The translations under genes were made by a program, and so were the position numbers. Source: Marinobacter orientalis (GTDB taxonomy: Bacteria; Pseudomonadota; Gammaproteobacteria; Pseudomonadales; Oleiphilaceae). From it: a stretch of 64,000 bases of DNA. Positions 1-9,028 of this stretch are shown here, in pieces; position 1 is the first letter of the stretch; every line of letters begins with the position of its first letter. A model generated the notes under the pieces. It searched no databases. It saw nothing but the letters and a program-made list of their open reading frames with translations, and was not told the origin of the DNA. The stretch spans positions 806,001 to 870,000 of the forward strand of contig NZ_SRZX01000001.1 of the NCBI RefSeq assembly GCF_004792665.1, given 5' to 3'.

Positions 1-53
1 CTGCAGCATTGACCAATGCCGAACGCCCCCTCCCTTCGGCGCGACTCCTCCGG

Positions 54-59
54 TATAAT
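54..59 (+). promoter_or_regulatory. -10 element of the hpt promoter
   Basis: A perfect TATAAT lies 29 bases before the hpt start codon. No good -35 is present at 17 bases upstream (TCCCTT at 31-36), so only the -10 is supported. Confidence 0.5.
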
Positions 60-88
60 CCCCCGTTTTACGACAGGACCCGAACTCT

Positions 89-646
89 ATGACCGATACC
101 TTCGCCGAACTTAACCAGGTAATGGCCGAAGCCGACTGCCTGGCGAGCGAGCAGCAGGTACAGGCCGCCGTTCAGTCCCTCGCGGACGAAATCAGCAGGC
201 GCCTGAAAGACACCAACCCCCTGCTGTTCTGCGTAATGAACGGCGGCCTGATTCTTACCGGCCAGCTGTTGCCGCGGCTGAAGTTCCCGGTACAGGCGGA
301 ATATCTCCATGCCACCCGCTATCGTCAGGAAACCACCGGCGGCATACTGGAATGGAAGCTGCGACCGGAAGCCGACATGAATGGCCGCACCGTGCTGATT
401 GTCGACGACATTCTGGATGAAGGTACGACGCTCTGTGCCATTGCGGATTACTGCCGCGCCCATGGTGCCAGTGAAGTGTTGACGGCAGTGCTGGTGGATA
501 AACAGCACGACCGCAAGGCAAGGCCGGACCTGAAGGCCGACTTCACCGGGCTGGAGGTGGAAGATCGCTTCCTGTTCGGCTACGGCATGGACTACAAAGG
601 TTACTGGCGCAACGCCCCGGGAATTTATGCCGTCAAGGGACTCTAA
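89..646 (+). CDS. hpt: Hypoxanthine-guanine phosphoribosyltransferase
   Basis: This 185-residue cytoplasmic enzyme salvages hypoxanthine and guanine by transferring ribose-5-phosphate from PRPP to give IMP and GMP. The PRPP-binding loop is clear at about residues 103-116 (VLIVDDILDEGTTL), with the two adjacent Asp residues typical of type I phosphoribosyltransferases. Length matches the pseudomonad-type enzymes, which are slightly longer than E. coli Hpt. The gene is first in a short run with ubiC, whose start codon lies inside its 3' end. Assignment to the Hpt rather than the xanthine-specific Gpt branch rests on overall resemblance; the exact base preference is inferred. Confidence 0.9.
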   Translation: MTDTFAELNQVMAEADCLASEQQVQAAVQSLADEISRRLKDTNPLLFCVMNGGLILTGQLLPRLKFPVQAEYLHATRYRQETTGGILEWKLRPEADMNGRTVLIVDDILDEGTTLCAIADYCRAHGASEVLTAVLVDKQHDRKARPDLKADFTGLEVEDRFLFGYGMDYKGYWRNAPGIYAVKGL

Positions 647-1169
647 GCCCGTACTCATCCCGCCGACGGACTGGTACCGCTCATTTTCAGCAGCCGGACT
701 GAGAAATCCGGCCGTTCACGGCAAGCTTGGCCACTGGCTGAAACTTGAGGGCTCGCTGACCCGGGCATTGCAGCTTCGGTGCCGTGAGAGCTTCCGTGTG
801 GACATTCTCCGGGAAGGTTTTGCCCGCCCGACACTGGAAGAGGCCCGTACCCTGGGTATTCCGTTACGCCAGAATGCCTGGGTCCGGGAAGTCTGCCTGA
901 ACGGCGATGACACTCCCTGGGTGCTCGCCCGCACGGTCATTCCCCTGGCGACCCTGGCGGGGCGGGGTCGGCTCCTGCGCAATCTGGGACGCAGACCTTT
1001 GGGGGCCTATCTGTTCAGTAATCCCGAATGGCAAAGGGGTCCGTTCGAGACAGGCCTGTGTCATCGTAACTGTAACGCCCAGCCCCTGGCAGCACGCCGG
1101 TCGCGGTTTTTCAGTGGTCATCGCGCGCTGCTGGTGGGTGAGTATTTCCTGCCGACACTGATCCACTGA
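627..1169 (+). CDS. ubiC: Chorismate pyruvate-lyase
   Basis: UbiC removes pyruvate from chorismate to give 4-hydroxybenzoate, the committed step of ubiquinone head-group synthesis in the cytoplasm. The 180-residue protein has the family landmarks: Arg87 in WVREV, the ARTVIP strand at 101-106, a GRRPLGAYLF segment at 121-130, and Glu172 in LLVGEYFLP, the counterpart of E. coli Glu155. Its ATG overlaps the end of hpt by 20 bases, so translation may be coupled. The next gene, ubiA, uses the product but has its own promoter. The start is the first ATG in frame and gives a slightly longer N-terminus than E. coli (165 residues). Confidence 0.9.
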   Translation: MPSRDSKPVLIPPTDWYRSFSAAGLRNPAVHGKLGHWLKLEGSLTRALQLRCRESFRVDILREGFARPTLEEARTLGIPLRQNAWVREVCLNGDDTPWVLARTVIPLATLAGRGRLLRNLGRRPLGAYLFSNPEWQRGPFETGLCHRNCNAQPLAARRSRFFSGHRALLVGEYFLPTLIH

Positions 1170-1195
1170 AACCTGGCCCCCCTCGGTCACCGCCC

Positions 1196-1224
1196 TTTAA
1201 CGCCACCCCGCCGCTGGCTATAAT
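1196..1224 (+). promoter_or_regulatory. Sigma70-type promoter of ubiA
   Basis: TATAAT at 1219-1224 is preceded by TTTAAC at 1196-1201 with a 17-base spacer. The -10 is perfect and the -35 matches at three of six positions. Transcription would start near 1231, giving a leader of about 35 bases before ubiA. Confidence 0.55.
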
Positions 1225-1266
1225 TCCGCCTCGACGCCCTGAACATAACCCTAACGGACCTAGCCC

Positions 1267-2154
1267 ATGCTGCCCAACGCCGCGCCCGTCCACATCCAGG
1301 CCCGCCTCGCAGACTATGCCCGCCTGTTGCGCCTCCACCGGCCGATCGGCAGCCTGCTTTTACTGTGGCCTACCTACTGGGCGCTGTGGCTTGCTGCTGA
1401 CGGCTTCCCCGACATCGGCAATTTTATCGTATTCACCCTGGGCGTTTTCCTGATGCGGGCTGCGGGCTGTGCCATCAACGATTTCGCCGACCGCAAGGTG
1501 GACCGTCATGTAAAGCGCACCAAAGACCGCCCGCTCACTTCTGGCCGTATTGAAGCCTGGGAAGCCGTTGCGCTGTTCGCCGGGATTTGCCTGCTGGCCT
1601 TTCTGATGGTGGTGCTGTTCACCAATACGCTGACACTGTACCTCTCTTTCGGTGGCGTCATACTGGCCTTCATTTATCCGTTCATGAAACGCTACACCCA
1701 TTTGCCGCAACTTTTCCTGGGGGCGGCCTTCTCCTGGGCCATCCCCATGGCCTGGGCCGCCGAAGCCGGCGAGGTTACGCGCATAGCCTGGCTGCTGTTT
1801 ACCGCCAATGTGCTATGGACCGTCGCCTACGACACCCTTTACGCCATGGTCGACCGCGACGACGACATCAGGATCGGCATCAAGTCCACCGCCATTCTTT
1901 TCGGCGAGGCCGACCGGGCTGTTATTGCTGTACTCCAGGCCCTTGTGGTGATGATCCTCATCCTGGTGGGCCAGCACGCCGGGCTGGGCGTTTTCTTCTA
2001 CCTGGGGCTCGTTGCCATGGCCTGCCTGTTTGTCTTCCAGCAGCACCTGGCCCGCTACCGGGAGCGGGATGGCTGCTTCAAGGCATTTCTCAACAATAAC
2101 TGGGCCGGCTTCGCGGTTTTCGCCGGCTTGCTGGTGGATCTCATCATCCGTTGA
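1267..2154 (+). CDS. ubiA: 4-hydroxybenzoate octaprenyltransferase
   Basis: UbiA attaches the polyprenyl tail to 4-hydroxybenzoate in the inner membrane, the second step of ubiquinone synthesis. The 295-residue protein is almost entirely membrane helices. It carries both Asp-rich motifs of the superfamily: [19 protein letters not shown] around residues 75-93, which binds the Mg-pyrophosphate, and [20 protein letters not shown] in the second half. Length agrees with E. coli UbiA (290). It follows ubiC after a 97-base gap containing a good promoter. The order ubiC-ubiA-phoB-phoR is the one known from Pseudomonas. Confidence 0.95.
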   Translation: MLPNAAPVHIQARLADYARLLRLHRPIGSLLLLWPTYWALWLAADGFPDIGNFIVFTLGVFLMRAAGCAINDFADRKVDRHVKRTKDRPLTSGRIEAWEAVALFAGICLLAFLMVVLFTNTLTLYLSFGGVILAFIYPFMKRYTHLPQLFLGAAFSWAIPMAWAAEAGEVTRIAWLLFTANVLWTVAYDTLYAMVDRDDDIRIGIKSTAILFGEADRAVIAVLQALVVMILILVGQHAGLGVFFYLGLVAMACLFVFQQHLARYRERDGCFKAFLNNNWAGFAVFAGLLVDLIIR

Positions 2155-2181
2155 TTTAACAAATCCGGACACAGGCATATC

Positions 2182-2217
2182 CTGTCATATACTTGTAACA
2201 CTACCCGGTTGTAATAA
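2182..2217 (+). promoter_or_regulatory. Pho box and -10 of phoBR
   Basis: CTGTCAT-ATAC-TTGTAAC at 2182-2199 fits the PhoB half-site pattern of two 7-mers separated by four bases; the first 7-mer matches the consensus exactly. A TAATAA -10 follows at 2212-2217, twelve bases downstream, which is the usual Pho-promoter geometry with no -35. This implies that PhoB activates its own operon when phosphate is scarce. Confidence 0.8.
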
Positions 2218-2255
2218 GGCAGCAACATTACAAGGTCTGACACAGGTTAATGCTG

Positions 2256-2948
2256 ATGACTGGAAAAACTGTCCTGATTGTCGATGACGAGGCACCTATC
2301 CGCGAAATGATCGCCGTTGCCCTCGAGATGGCTGACTACAACTACCTCGAGGCAGCGGATGCCCGTGAAGCGCATGCCCTGATTGTCGATAAGCAACCCG
2401 ACCTCATCCTGCTGGACTGGATGCTTCCCGGCACCAGCGGTGTTGAACTGGCGCGCCGGCTGAAGAAAGACGAGGCCACCGCCGAAATCCCCATCATCAT
2501 GCTCACCGCCAAAGTAGAGGAAGACAACAAGATCCAGGGCCTGGAAGTGGGCGCGGACGATTACATCACCAAGCCTTTCTCGCCGAGGGAACTGGTAGCC
2601 CGGCTCAAGGCCGTTCTGCGCCGGGCCACTCCGCCCGGCTTAGAGACCCCCATCGAGGTGGACGGCCTGACACTGGACCCGGTGGGCCACCGTGTCACCA
2701 CTGCAACCGGGGCTCTGAACATCGGCCCCACGGAATACCGGTTGCTCCAGTTCTTCATGACACACCAGGAACGGGTCTATACTCGCTCCCAACTGCTGGA
2801 CCAGGTGTGGGGTGGAAACGTCTACGTTGAGGAGCGGACGGTCGACGTTCACATACGCCGCTTGCGCAAGGCCCTTGGTGACCAATACGATCACCTGATC
2901 CAGACAGTGCGTGGCACCGGCTACCGGTTCTCTACCAGGGCGGCATAA
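2256..2948 (+). CDS. phoB: Phosphate regulon response regulator PhoB
   Basis: PhoB is the DNA-binding response regulator that activates Pho-regulon promoters when phosphorylated by PhoR. The receiver domain occupies residues 1-120, with the acidic pocket Asp10/Asp11, the phospho-acceptor Asp54 (LILLDWMLPG), Thr84 and Lys106 (TKPFSP). An OmpR-type winged helix fills about 130-225. I start at the ATG at 2256 because AGG at 2244-2246 is nine bases away and the protein then begins like E. coli PhoB; the in-frame ATG six bases earlier is too close to that site. A Pho box lies upstream and phoR follows after 57 bases, so the pair forms an autoregulated operon. Confidence 0.95.
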   Translation: MTGKTVLIVDDEAPIREMIAVALEMADYNYLEAADAREAHALIVDKQPDLILLDWMLPGTSGVELARRLKKDEATAEIPIIMLTAKVEEDNKIQGLEVGADDYITKPFSPRELVARLKAVLRRATPPGLETPIEVDGLTLDPVGHRVTTATGALNIGPTEYRLLQFFMTHQERVYTRSQLLDQVWGGNVYVEERTVDVHIRRLRKALGDQYDHLIQTVRGTGYRFSTRAA

Positions 2949-3005
2949 CCACAATCGGCGCCCTCAACCCCGCAAGGGGCCGGAACTGACTCAGGGGCAG
3001 CAGTA

Positions 3006-4322
3006 ATGCAACACAATTGGTCAAGGTACGTGCGATGGATCATCGCATTCCTGATTGCGTGTACAGGGGTCGGGCTTTTCTTTGGCGAGCCGGTGTACGG
3101 GCTGACGATTGGACTTCTGGTCTACCTCTGGTGGACGCTGGCTCAGGCCAAGCGCCTTTACCACTGGCTCGGCAATCCCGATGGCGGCGATGAGGCCCCG
3201 CAGAGTGTGGGGCTCTGGGGTGATATGTTTGACGGCCTCCACAAACTTCACCAGAACCACCTCCGCACCCAGGACAAACTTCGTGCCCAGATCAACCGGG
3301 TGCAGGAATCCACCAATGCCATGCGCGATGGCGTCATCATGACCGACTCTCGCGGAGCCATGGAGTGGTGGAACGGCTCGGCAGAACATTTGCTGGGCTT
3401 TCGTCGCAGCTCGGATCAGGGCCAGTTCATCCACAACCTGATCCGCAATCCGGCTTTCAAGGCCTATTTTGACTCCAGGGACTACCGCGAGCCGCTGGAA
3501 CTGAATTCACCGGCCCGGCCCCATATCCATTTGCAGATTCAGATCAGCCTGTTTGGCGACGACGATCGCCTGATCGTGGCCAAGGACGTGACCCGGCTCT
3601 TCCAGCTCGAACAGATGCGGCGCGATTTTGTTGGCAACGTCTCCCATGAAATGAGAACACCGCTGACGGTGATCAGCGGTTACCTGGAAACCCTGGTCGA
3701 CAACGCCGATGACCTGCCCCCCAAATGGCGGCGCGCGATCAACACCATGGCCCAGCAGTCGTCCCGCATGGAAGCGCTGATTACCGATCTGATACTGCTG
3801 TCAAAGATTGAAACCGGCGAACAGACCATCAGCGATGCGGTAACGGACGTCAAACCGATGATCAGCCAGATATGCCACGACGCCAAAGCCCTCAGTGGCG
3901 ACCAGGGGCATGAGTTCAGCATCAACATCGGCGAACGCCACCTGCTCACCGGCGACCAGAGTCAGCTGCGAAGCGCCTTTTCCAACCTGATTTTCAATGC
4001 GGTGAAATACACCCCGGCGGGTGGAAAGATTACCGTCACCTGGAATACCGATCGCGAGGGTGCGCATCTGTCAGTGAAGGATACCGGTATTGGTATTGAT
4101 CCGGTCCATATCCCGCGGCTAACCGAGCGCTTCTACCGCGCTGACCCGAGCCGGCACAAGGAAACCGGTGGCACCGGCCTGGGGCTGGCGATTGTCAAAC
4201 ACGTGCTGCTGAACCATGATGGCCGGCTGGAGATACGCAGCCATATTGGTGAGGGCAGCGAGTTTATCTGCCACTTCCCCCGGGAGCGGCTGGCGGAAAG
4301 AGTCCCTGAAACCGGCTCCTGA
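3006..4322 (+). CDS. phoR: Phosphate regulon sensor histidine kinase PhoR
   Basis: PhoR is the inner-membrane kinase/phosphatase of PhoB. The 438-residue protein has two membrane helices at about 11-26 and 30-46 with almost no periplasmic part, a linker and PAS domain at about 100-195, a HisKA domain with phospho-acceptor His214 (VSHEMRTPL), and a HATPase domain with the N box (NLIFNAVKYTP), G1 (DTGIGI) and G2 (GGTGLGLAI). The lack of a periplasmic sensor fits the known model in which PhoR reads phosphate status from the Pst transporter through PhoU; both are encoded near 39-45 kb of this window. Confidence 0.95.
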   Translation: MQHNWSRYVRWIIAFLIACTGVGLFFGEPVYGLTIGLLVYLWWTLAQAKRLYHWLGNPDGGDEAPQSVGLWGDMFDGLHKLHQNHLRTQDKLRAQINRVQESTNAMRDGVIMTDSRGAMEWWNGSAEHLLGFRRSSDQGQFIHNLIRNPAFKAYFDSRDYREPLELNSPARPHIHLQIQISLFGDDDRLIVAKDVTRLFQLEQMRRDFVGNVSHEMRTPLTVISGYLETLVDNADDLPPKWRRAINTMAQQSSRMEALITDLILLSKIETGEQTISDAVTDVKPMISQICHDAKALSGDQGHEFSINIGERHLLTGDQSQLRSAFSNLIFNAVKYTPAGGKITVTWNTDREGAHLSVKDTGIGIDPVHIPRLTERFYRADPSRHKETGGTGLGLAIVKHVLLNHDGRLEIRSHIGEGSEFICHFPRERLAERVPETGS

Positions 4323-4462
4323 CCGGTGCCTGACGACTTCTTCTGAGCTGGGGAACCCTCAGGTTAAAGAATTGTCACTGAAAGCGGACGACAACAGTAT
4401 TTCAGCCCCATGAAAACAGGCTACCATGAGCCTGAAACATCCACTCCAGACCGAGGTTCAGC

Positions 4463-5698
4463 GTGCCGACCATATTCCCAGGAGCTTTTACCGGCAAACG
4501 GACGATTCGCCACCTTTCACTCGCGGGACTGCTTGTCCTCGGAAGTCTGCCCGGTGTGGCTTACAGCGAAGCCTCGGAGGATTTTTACCAGTGTATTGAG
4601 CGCCTGGAAACCCGGGCAATTGATGCCGGCGTGTCCTCGCAAACCGCCACGGAAGTACTGGCAAGTGCAGAGTACCTGGAACGTGTTATCGAGCTGGACC
4701 GGCGGCAGCCGGAATTCACCACCACCTTTGCCGACTACCTGAACCGCAGGGTAAACGACCAGCGTGTCAGTAAAGGCCGGGAACTGCTGCAGGAACACCG
4801 GCAACTGCTTGATCGTGTCACCCGTGAGACCGGCGTACCCGCCCCCTACCTGGTGGCCTTCTGGGGCCTGGAAACCAACTTTGGCGCTTACTTTGGCAAG
4901 ATGCCGGTACCCAGCTCCCTGGCGACACTGGCCTGTGACCAGCGCCGCAGTACCTTCTTTACCGAACAGCTGATTGCCGCCCTGCAGATCATCGATGAAG
5001 GCTCCATTGCAGCGGAGCAAATGGAAGGCTCCTGGGCCGGGGCCATGGGGCATGTCCAGTTCATGCCTACCGTGTTCCTGCGCCATGCAGTGGATGGCGA
5101 TGGCGACGGCCGGCGGGACCTGTGGAACAGCCTGCCGGATGCCATGATGTCAGCAGGCAACTTCCTGGAGGATCTTGGCTGGGATGGCGACTACCGCTGG
5201 GGGCGGGAAGTTCGGCTGCCAGACAGCTTTGATTATGAACTGGCGGACGGCCGCAAGCTCTCTCTCGAGGAGTGGCGGAAACTGGGCGTTACTGACGCGT
5301 TCGGCAACCCACTCGCCAACGAGCCCATCAAGGCCTCCCTGGTGGTGCCCTCCGGCCATCGCGGACCAGCTTTTCTGGCCTACAAGAACTTTGGCGTGAT
5401 CATGGGCTGGAACCGTTCCGAGTTCTACGCTATCGCAGTGGGGCATCTGGCAGACCGTATTGCCGGTGCCGGAACCCTGCAGAATCCGCCTCCGGAGGAC
5501 CTGCCCGCATTGTCCCGGGACAATATTATCGCTATCCAGGAAGCCCTGAACAGCGAAGGCTTCGACACCGGGGAGCCAGACGGAATCATGGGCCCCAATA
5601 CCCGCTCCGCTATCCGTAACTATCAGGCCGCTAATGACCTCGTGGCCGACGGTTATCCCGGCGATGCGGTTCTGGAATCACTTGCGGTAACACTCTGA
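4463..5698 (+). CDS. Lytic murein transglycosylase, MltB family, with peptidoglycan-binding domain
   Basis: The enzyme cleaves the glycan strand of peptidoglycan in the periplasm, forming 1,6-anhydro ends. A hydrophobic signal sequence spans about residues 12-34. The SLT_3-type catalytic domain follows, with the acid Glu137 in FWGLETNFG and the GSWAGAMGHVQFMP segment typical of MltB enzymes. A PG_binding_1 domain (IQEALNSEGFDTGEPDG and GPNTRSAIRNYQ) closes the protein at about 350-410; E. coli MltB lacks it. The start is a GTG with GAGG six bases upstream; no earlier in-frame start fits. It may be soluble, because I see no lipobox cysteine after the signal sequence. Confidence 0.88.
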   Translation: MPTIFPGAFTGKRTIRHLSLAGLLVLGSLPGVAYSEASEDFYQCIERLETRAIDAGVSSQTATEVLASAEYLERVIELDRRQPEFTTTFADYLNRRVNDQRVSKGRELLQEHRQLLDRVTRETGVPAPYLVAFWGLETNFGAYFGKMPVPSSLATLACDQRRSTFFTEQLIAALQIIDEGSIAAEQMEGSWAGAMGHVQFMPTVFLRHAVDGDGDGRRDLWNSLPDAMMSAGNFLEDLGWDGDYRWGREVRLPDSFDYELADGRKLSLEEWRKLGVTDAFGNPLANEPIKASLVVPSGHRGPAFLAYKNFGVIMGWNRSEFYAIAVGHLADRIAGAGTLQNPPPEDLPALSRDNIIAIQEALNSEGFDTGEPDGIMGPNTRSAIRNYQAANDLVADGYPGDAVLESLAVTL

Positions 5699-5777
5699 TC
5701 CGGCCACATCCGGTGATCCGGAAAGCGAATTCCGCGCATACTATCTGTCGGATTCCACTGACAAGGTTTAACGCCCG

Positions 5778-6809
5778 ATGGACTCGATTACCCAGGCTGC
5801 ACTGGGCGCCTCGCTGGCAGGCGCGGTTGCCGGAAAAACCCTTGGCCGTTCGGCGTTGCTGATCGGCGCGGCCCTGGGCACCCTGCCGGATCTGGATGTG
5901 GTTATTGATTACGGCACTGCCGTGGCCAACTTTACCCAGCACCGGGGCTTCAGCCATTCCCTGTTTATTCTTTTTCCGCTGTCGTTTTTTATCGCCTATG
6001 CCCTCTACCGCTGGCGCCCCATACTCGGTTACAGGCGCTGGTTCGGAGTCAGCGCGTTGATTCTGCTGACCCACCCGCTGCTGGATGCCTTTACCACCTA
6101 CGGTACCCAGTTGTTCTGGCCCATTGGGCCGCCGGTTGCCATCAACAGTATTTTTATCATCGACCCCCTGTACACCCTGCCCCTGCTGGCCGGAGTACTC
6201 GCATTCCTGTTCCGTGGGCCGCACACCAGATCCGTCACCGTGGGCCTGGCGCTATCAACGCTGTACCTTGGCTGGAGCGTCACTGCCCAGCAGATCATTT
6301 CAGACCGCGTCGAGCCGGCACTGGCACAGGAAGGTCTTCAGCATGCCCCGAAAATGGTGCAGCCAATGCCCTTCAACACCCTATTGTGGCGTGTCACCGT
6401 TATGGGTGAGGAGCAGCGTGTGGAAATTGTCACCGGGTTTCTGGACGGGGATGGGCCGATCACCCTGGAAAGCTTCCCCCGCAATCCTGAACTGGCGGAA
6501 GCGGCCGCGTCTCTTGAAGAGGGAAGGCGGCTGCAATGGTTTACGGATGGTTTCCTGCATTACGAAAGAACCAATGGCAGGCTGACCGCAACAGATATCC
6601 GTCTGGGCATTCCCGGGGCGCACCCGTTCACCTTCGTTCTGGCCAAAGATGATGGCGAAGGTTTTACCGCGGAACCCAGCTCCCGCCTGGAGCGCCCGGC
6701 TGTTGCAGGTGAACTGCTGGGTGTGCTGTGGAGCCGGATGACGGGATCGGCCGAGGTGATATGCCTTGCCAGCCTGACCCTGCCGCCAGCGGGAGAAGGC
6801 TGTAGCTGA
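5778..6809 (+). CDS. Membrane-bound metal-dependent hydrolase (DUF457/YdjM family)
   Basis: The N-terminal two-thirds resemble the YdjM/DUF457 family of inner-membrane proteins related to zinc-dependent phospholipase-like hydrolases. The family signs are MDSITQAALGASL at the start, LPDLDVV near residue 37, HRGFSHSL near residue 55 and LTHPLLDAFTTYGTQLFWP near 96. These supply the His and Asp residues thought to bind metal. About four or five membrane helices precede a soluble C-terminal part of roughly 150 residues. The substrate is unknown. The stop codon is two bases before the rsuA start, so the two are probably co-transcribed. Confidence 0.75.
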   Translation: MDSITQAALGASLAGAVAGKTLGRSALLIGAALGTLPDLDVVIDYGTAVANFTQHRGFSHSLFILFPLSFFIAYALYRWRPILGYRRWFGVSALILLTHPLLDAFTTYGTQLFWPIGPPVAINSIFIIDPLYTLPLLAGVLAFLFRGPHTRSVTVGLALSTLYLGWSVTAQQIISDRVEPALAQEGLQHAPKMVQPMPFNTLLWRVTVMGEEQRVEIVTGFLDGDGPITLESFPRNPELAEAAASLEEGRRLQWFTDGFLHYERTNGRLTATDIRLGIPGAHPFTFVLAKDDGEGFTAEPSSRLERPAVAGELLGVLWSRMTGSAEVICLASLTLPPAGEGCS

Positions 6810-6811
6810 GC

Positions 6812-7504
6812 ATGCGCCTGGATTATTTCATAGCCACCGCCACAGCCCTGTCACGCCGGGATGCGAAGAAAGCCATCAGCGCCGGCCTGGTGAAGGTGGA
6901 TGATCAGACCTGCCGCAAGGCCGGTACCCCGGTGGCTCACGACTCCACAATAACCCTTGAAGGGCATCCCCTGTCATTACCGGGCGAACGCTACCTGATG
7001 CTGCACAAGCCCCGGGGTGTCATCAGTGCCACCACGGACAGCCAGCAGCCAACTGCACTGGACCTCCTGCCAGACGGGATACGGCAGGGCCTGCACATCG
7101 CGGGGCGCCTGGATGCCGACACCACCGGCCTGCTGCTGCTGACCACCGACGGCCAATGGTCCCACAGAATAACGTCTCCCAGGGTTAACTGCCCGAAAAC
7201 CTACCGGGTCGCCCTCAGCGAACCCATTGATGCGACAGCCATTGCGCAGTTGGAACAGGGCGTTGCGCTGCGCAACGAGCCCAGGCCGACTGCGCCCGCC
7301 AGGGTGCAGAGACTGGACGACCGGCTGATTGACCTGACCATTTCCGAAGGGCGCTACCATCAGGTCCGGCGAATGCTGGCTGCGGTGGGCAATCATGTGG
7401 ACGGGCTTCATCGATGGCGGATCGGCGACATCATTCTTGACCCGGCTCTGGCACCGGGACAATACCGCGAACTCAGCCCCGCTGAAGTAGACTGCCTGGC
7501 CTGA
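6812..7504 (+). CDS. rsuA: 16S rRNA pseudouridine(516) synthase, RsuA family
   Basis: The 230-residue protein has an S4 RNA-binding domain at residues 1-45 and an RsuA/RluB-type catalytic domain. Catalytic Asp101 sits in AGRLDADTTGLLLLT, and the KPRGV (66-70) and YHQVRRMLA motifs are both present. RsuA converts U516 of 16S rRNA to pseudouridine. Length and motif spacing fit RsuA better than RluB, RluE or RluF, although the paralogues are hard to separate by eye. It abuts the convergent asparaginase-like gene with no space between the stop codons. Confidence 0.85.
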   Translation: MRLDYFIATATALSRRDAKKAISAGLVKVDDQTCRKAGTPVAHDSTITLEGHPLSLPGERYLMLHKPRGVISATTDSQQPTALDLLPDGIRQGLHIAGRLDADTTGLLLLTTDGQWSHRITSPRVNCPKTYRVALSEPIDATAIAQLEQGVALRNEPRPTAPARVQRLDDRLIDLTISEGRYHQVRRMLAAVGNHVDGLHRWRIGDIILDPALAPGQYRELSPAEVDCLA

Positions 7505-7984
7505 TCAGGTCCGCTCGAAGCGCTGGGCCTTCAGGTTCTTGCGAACGGAACCGGCCTCGAACACCTCTCCGTTCATGGCGATATAGACACCGTGGGATAA
7601 CAGCCTGGCCGCTGCCCAGGCAAAACCGATGTTGAAAGCCGCATCACTGCGACGCATGCGGGCTGGCTGCATGGCCCCGGTGAGCACAATGGTCTTACCC
7701 TTTACGGATAACAGTGCGCGCGCCGTTTCGGCCATGGTGTCGGTGCCGTGAGTGATGACAACATGTTCTGCAGGACAACGGCTGACAGCGTTTCTGACCG
7801 CGTCGCGGTCCTCATCCGTCATCTCCAGACTGTCCTTTCGCATCAGACCCGTGACCGAAAATCCGTCGCGGATATTGGATTCCGCAAGCAGTTCTCCGAC
7901 CAGGCTGTCTCCGATTTCAAACTCACTGTTGGCATCAAAGTACACCTTGTCGATGGTGCCGCCGGTGGTGAATATTTCAATCAT
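7505..7984 (-). CDS. Asparaginase-like protein consisting of the N-terminal domain only
   Basis: The 159 residues align with the N-terminal half of bacterial L-asparaginases. The first catalytic triad region is present (TTGGTID, residues 6-12) and so is the second (ITHGTDTMAET, 78-87), including the Thr-Asp pair and the lysine in VKGKTIVLTGAMQP. The C-terminal domain of the usual 330-residue enzymes, which completes the active site of the partner subunit, is missing. The reading frame is intact, ends cleanly and has no relic of the second domain downstream, where rsuA lies convergent. It may be an established short family rather than a pseudogene. Activity cannot be assumed. Confidence 0.75.
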   Translation of the reverse strand: MIEIFTTGGTIDKVYFDANSEFEIGDSLVGELLAESNIRDGFSVTGLMRKDSLEMTDEDRDAVRNAVSRCPAEHVVITHGTDTMAETARALLSVKGKTIVLTGAMQPARMRRSDAAFNIGFAWAAARLLSHGVYIAMNGEVFEAGSVRKNLKAQRFERT

Positions 7985-8010
7985 TGGCGTAGATCCTGAA
8001 AACTTCTTTG

Positions 8011-8940
8011 TCAGTTCAAGCTGACAGAGGCGCTGTCAGAAGAGGCATAAGCTGCATTCTTCTTCTGCTCATAGGCCCGTGCTGATGCAGCCACGCTACC
8101 GCCCGCCCCCGTGGTCAGCCAGCGCTTGATACGCCCGGCGTCCCCCATCGGTGAGCGGGTGCCCAGAGAGTCCAGCAATACGGTCACTACCGGGCGGCCA
8201 TCCATTTCCGAGAGCATGACCAGGCAGCGCCCCGCCGCAGACAGGTAGCCGGTCTTGCTGACTCCGACGCCCCAGCTCTCGCGGTGTACCAGGATATTGG
8301 TGTTGCCGAACGCAAGGCGGTAACGGGGCTGCCGGAATTGCCCCGTAAAGTAGCGGGTGGTGGAATATTCCCGGATCTGGGGATATTTGCTGGAGGCCCT
8401 GACCAGGCGCACCAGGTCCGCTGCCGTGGAACGGTTGTTAACCGAAAGCCCGGTAGGATCCACGAACGTGGTATTCATCATGCCCAGCTCCCGGGCCTTT
8501 GCATTCATCGCCTCGACAAAGGCGTCATAGCCGCCCGGATGGTGACCGGCCAGAGTGTAGGCTGCAAAGTTTTCCGACGACATCAATGCAATTCGCAGAA
8601 CGTCGCCCCGTCTCAGCTCGGAGCTTTTGCGAATGCGGGTGTAGGCGTTTGCCGGCGCCGGTATATGACGCTCCCTGAATTCCAGCCATTCGGTCAAAGG
8701 CTCTCCGGACTCCATCACCACCAGTGCCGTCATCAGCTTGGTAATAGAGGCAATAGGCACCGCACGATCGGCATTCTTGCCATACACCAGCCCGTCTGCA
8801 TCAGCGTAGGCCACCGCAGCGTTGACCGAGGCCAGTTGCAACTCGGCCCGTTCCGGCCCGGAGCTTTCATGAGCGATGGCAGGCGACAGCTTTACAAGCA
8901 ACAGCACTGCCCATGCCAGTAAACCGGCTGATCGGATCAT
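8011..8940 (-). CDS. pbpG: D-alanyl-D-alanine endopeptidase (PBP7 type)
   Basis: A periplasmic serine peptidase of the S11 family that cuts the D-Ala-mDAP crosslinks of peptidoglycan. A signal peptide ends near residue 23 (SPAIAHE). All three active-site motifs are present: Ser65-x-x-Lys68 (ASITKLM), Ser122-Glu-Asn124 (SSENF) and Lys229-Thr-Gly (SKTGY). At 309 residues it matches E. coli PbpG and lacks the C-terminal domain and amphipathic anchor of PBP5/6, so it should be soluble or loosely held. It lies 26 bases upstream of the asparaginase-like gene and may be co-transcribed with it. Confidence 0.9.
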   Translation of the reverse strand: MIRSAGLLAWAVLLLVKLSPAIAHESSGPERAELQLASVNAAVAYADADGLVYGKNADRAVPIASITKLMTALVVMESGEPLTEWLEFRERHIPAPANAYTRIRKSSELRRGDVLRIALMSSENFAAYTLAGHHPGGYDAFVEAMNAKARELGMMNTTFVDPTGLSVNNRSTAADLVRLVRASSKYPQIREYSTTRYFTGQFRQPRYRLAFGNTNILVHRESWGVGVSKTGYLSAAGRCLVMLSEMDGRPVVTVLLDSLGTRSPMGDAGRIKRWLTTGAGGSVAASARAYEQKKNAAYASSDSASVSLN

Positions 8941-9028
8941 CTTTTTAACCCTTCTGTATGTGCCCGCAAACGATTACCGCATCCGTGCAAGCGACGACTA
9001 TACCAGCGAAAATGTCCGCTGGCTCTGG

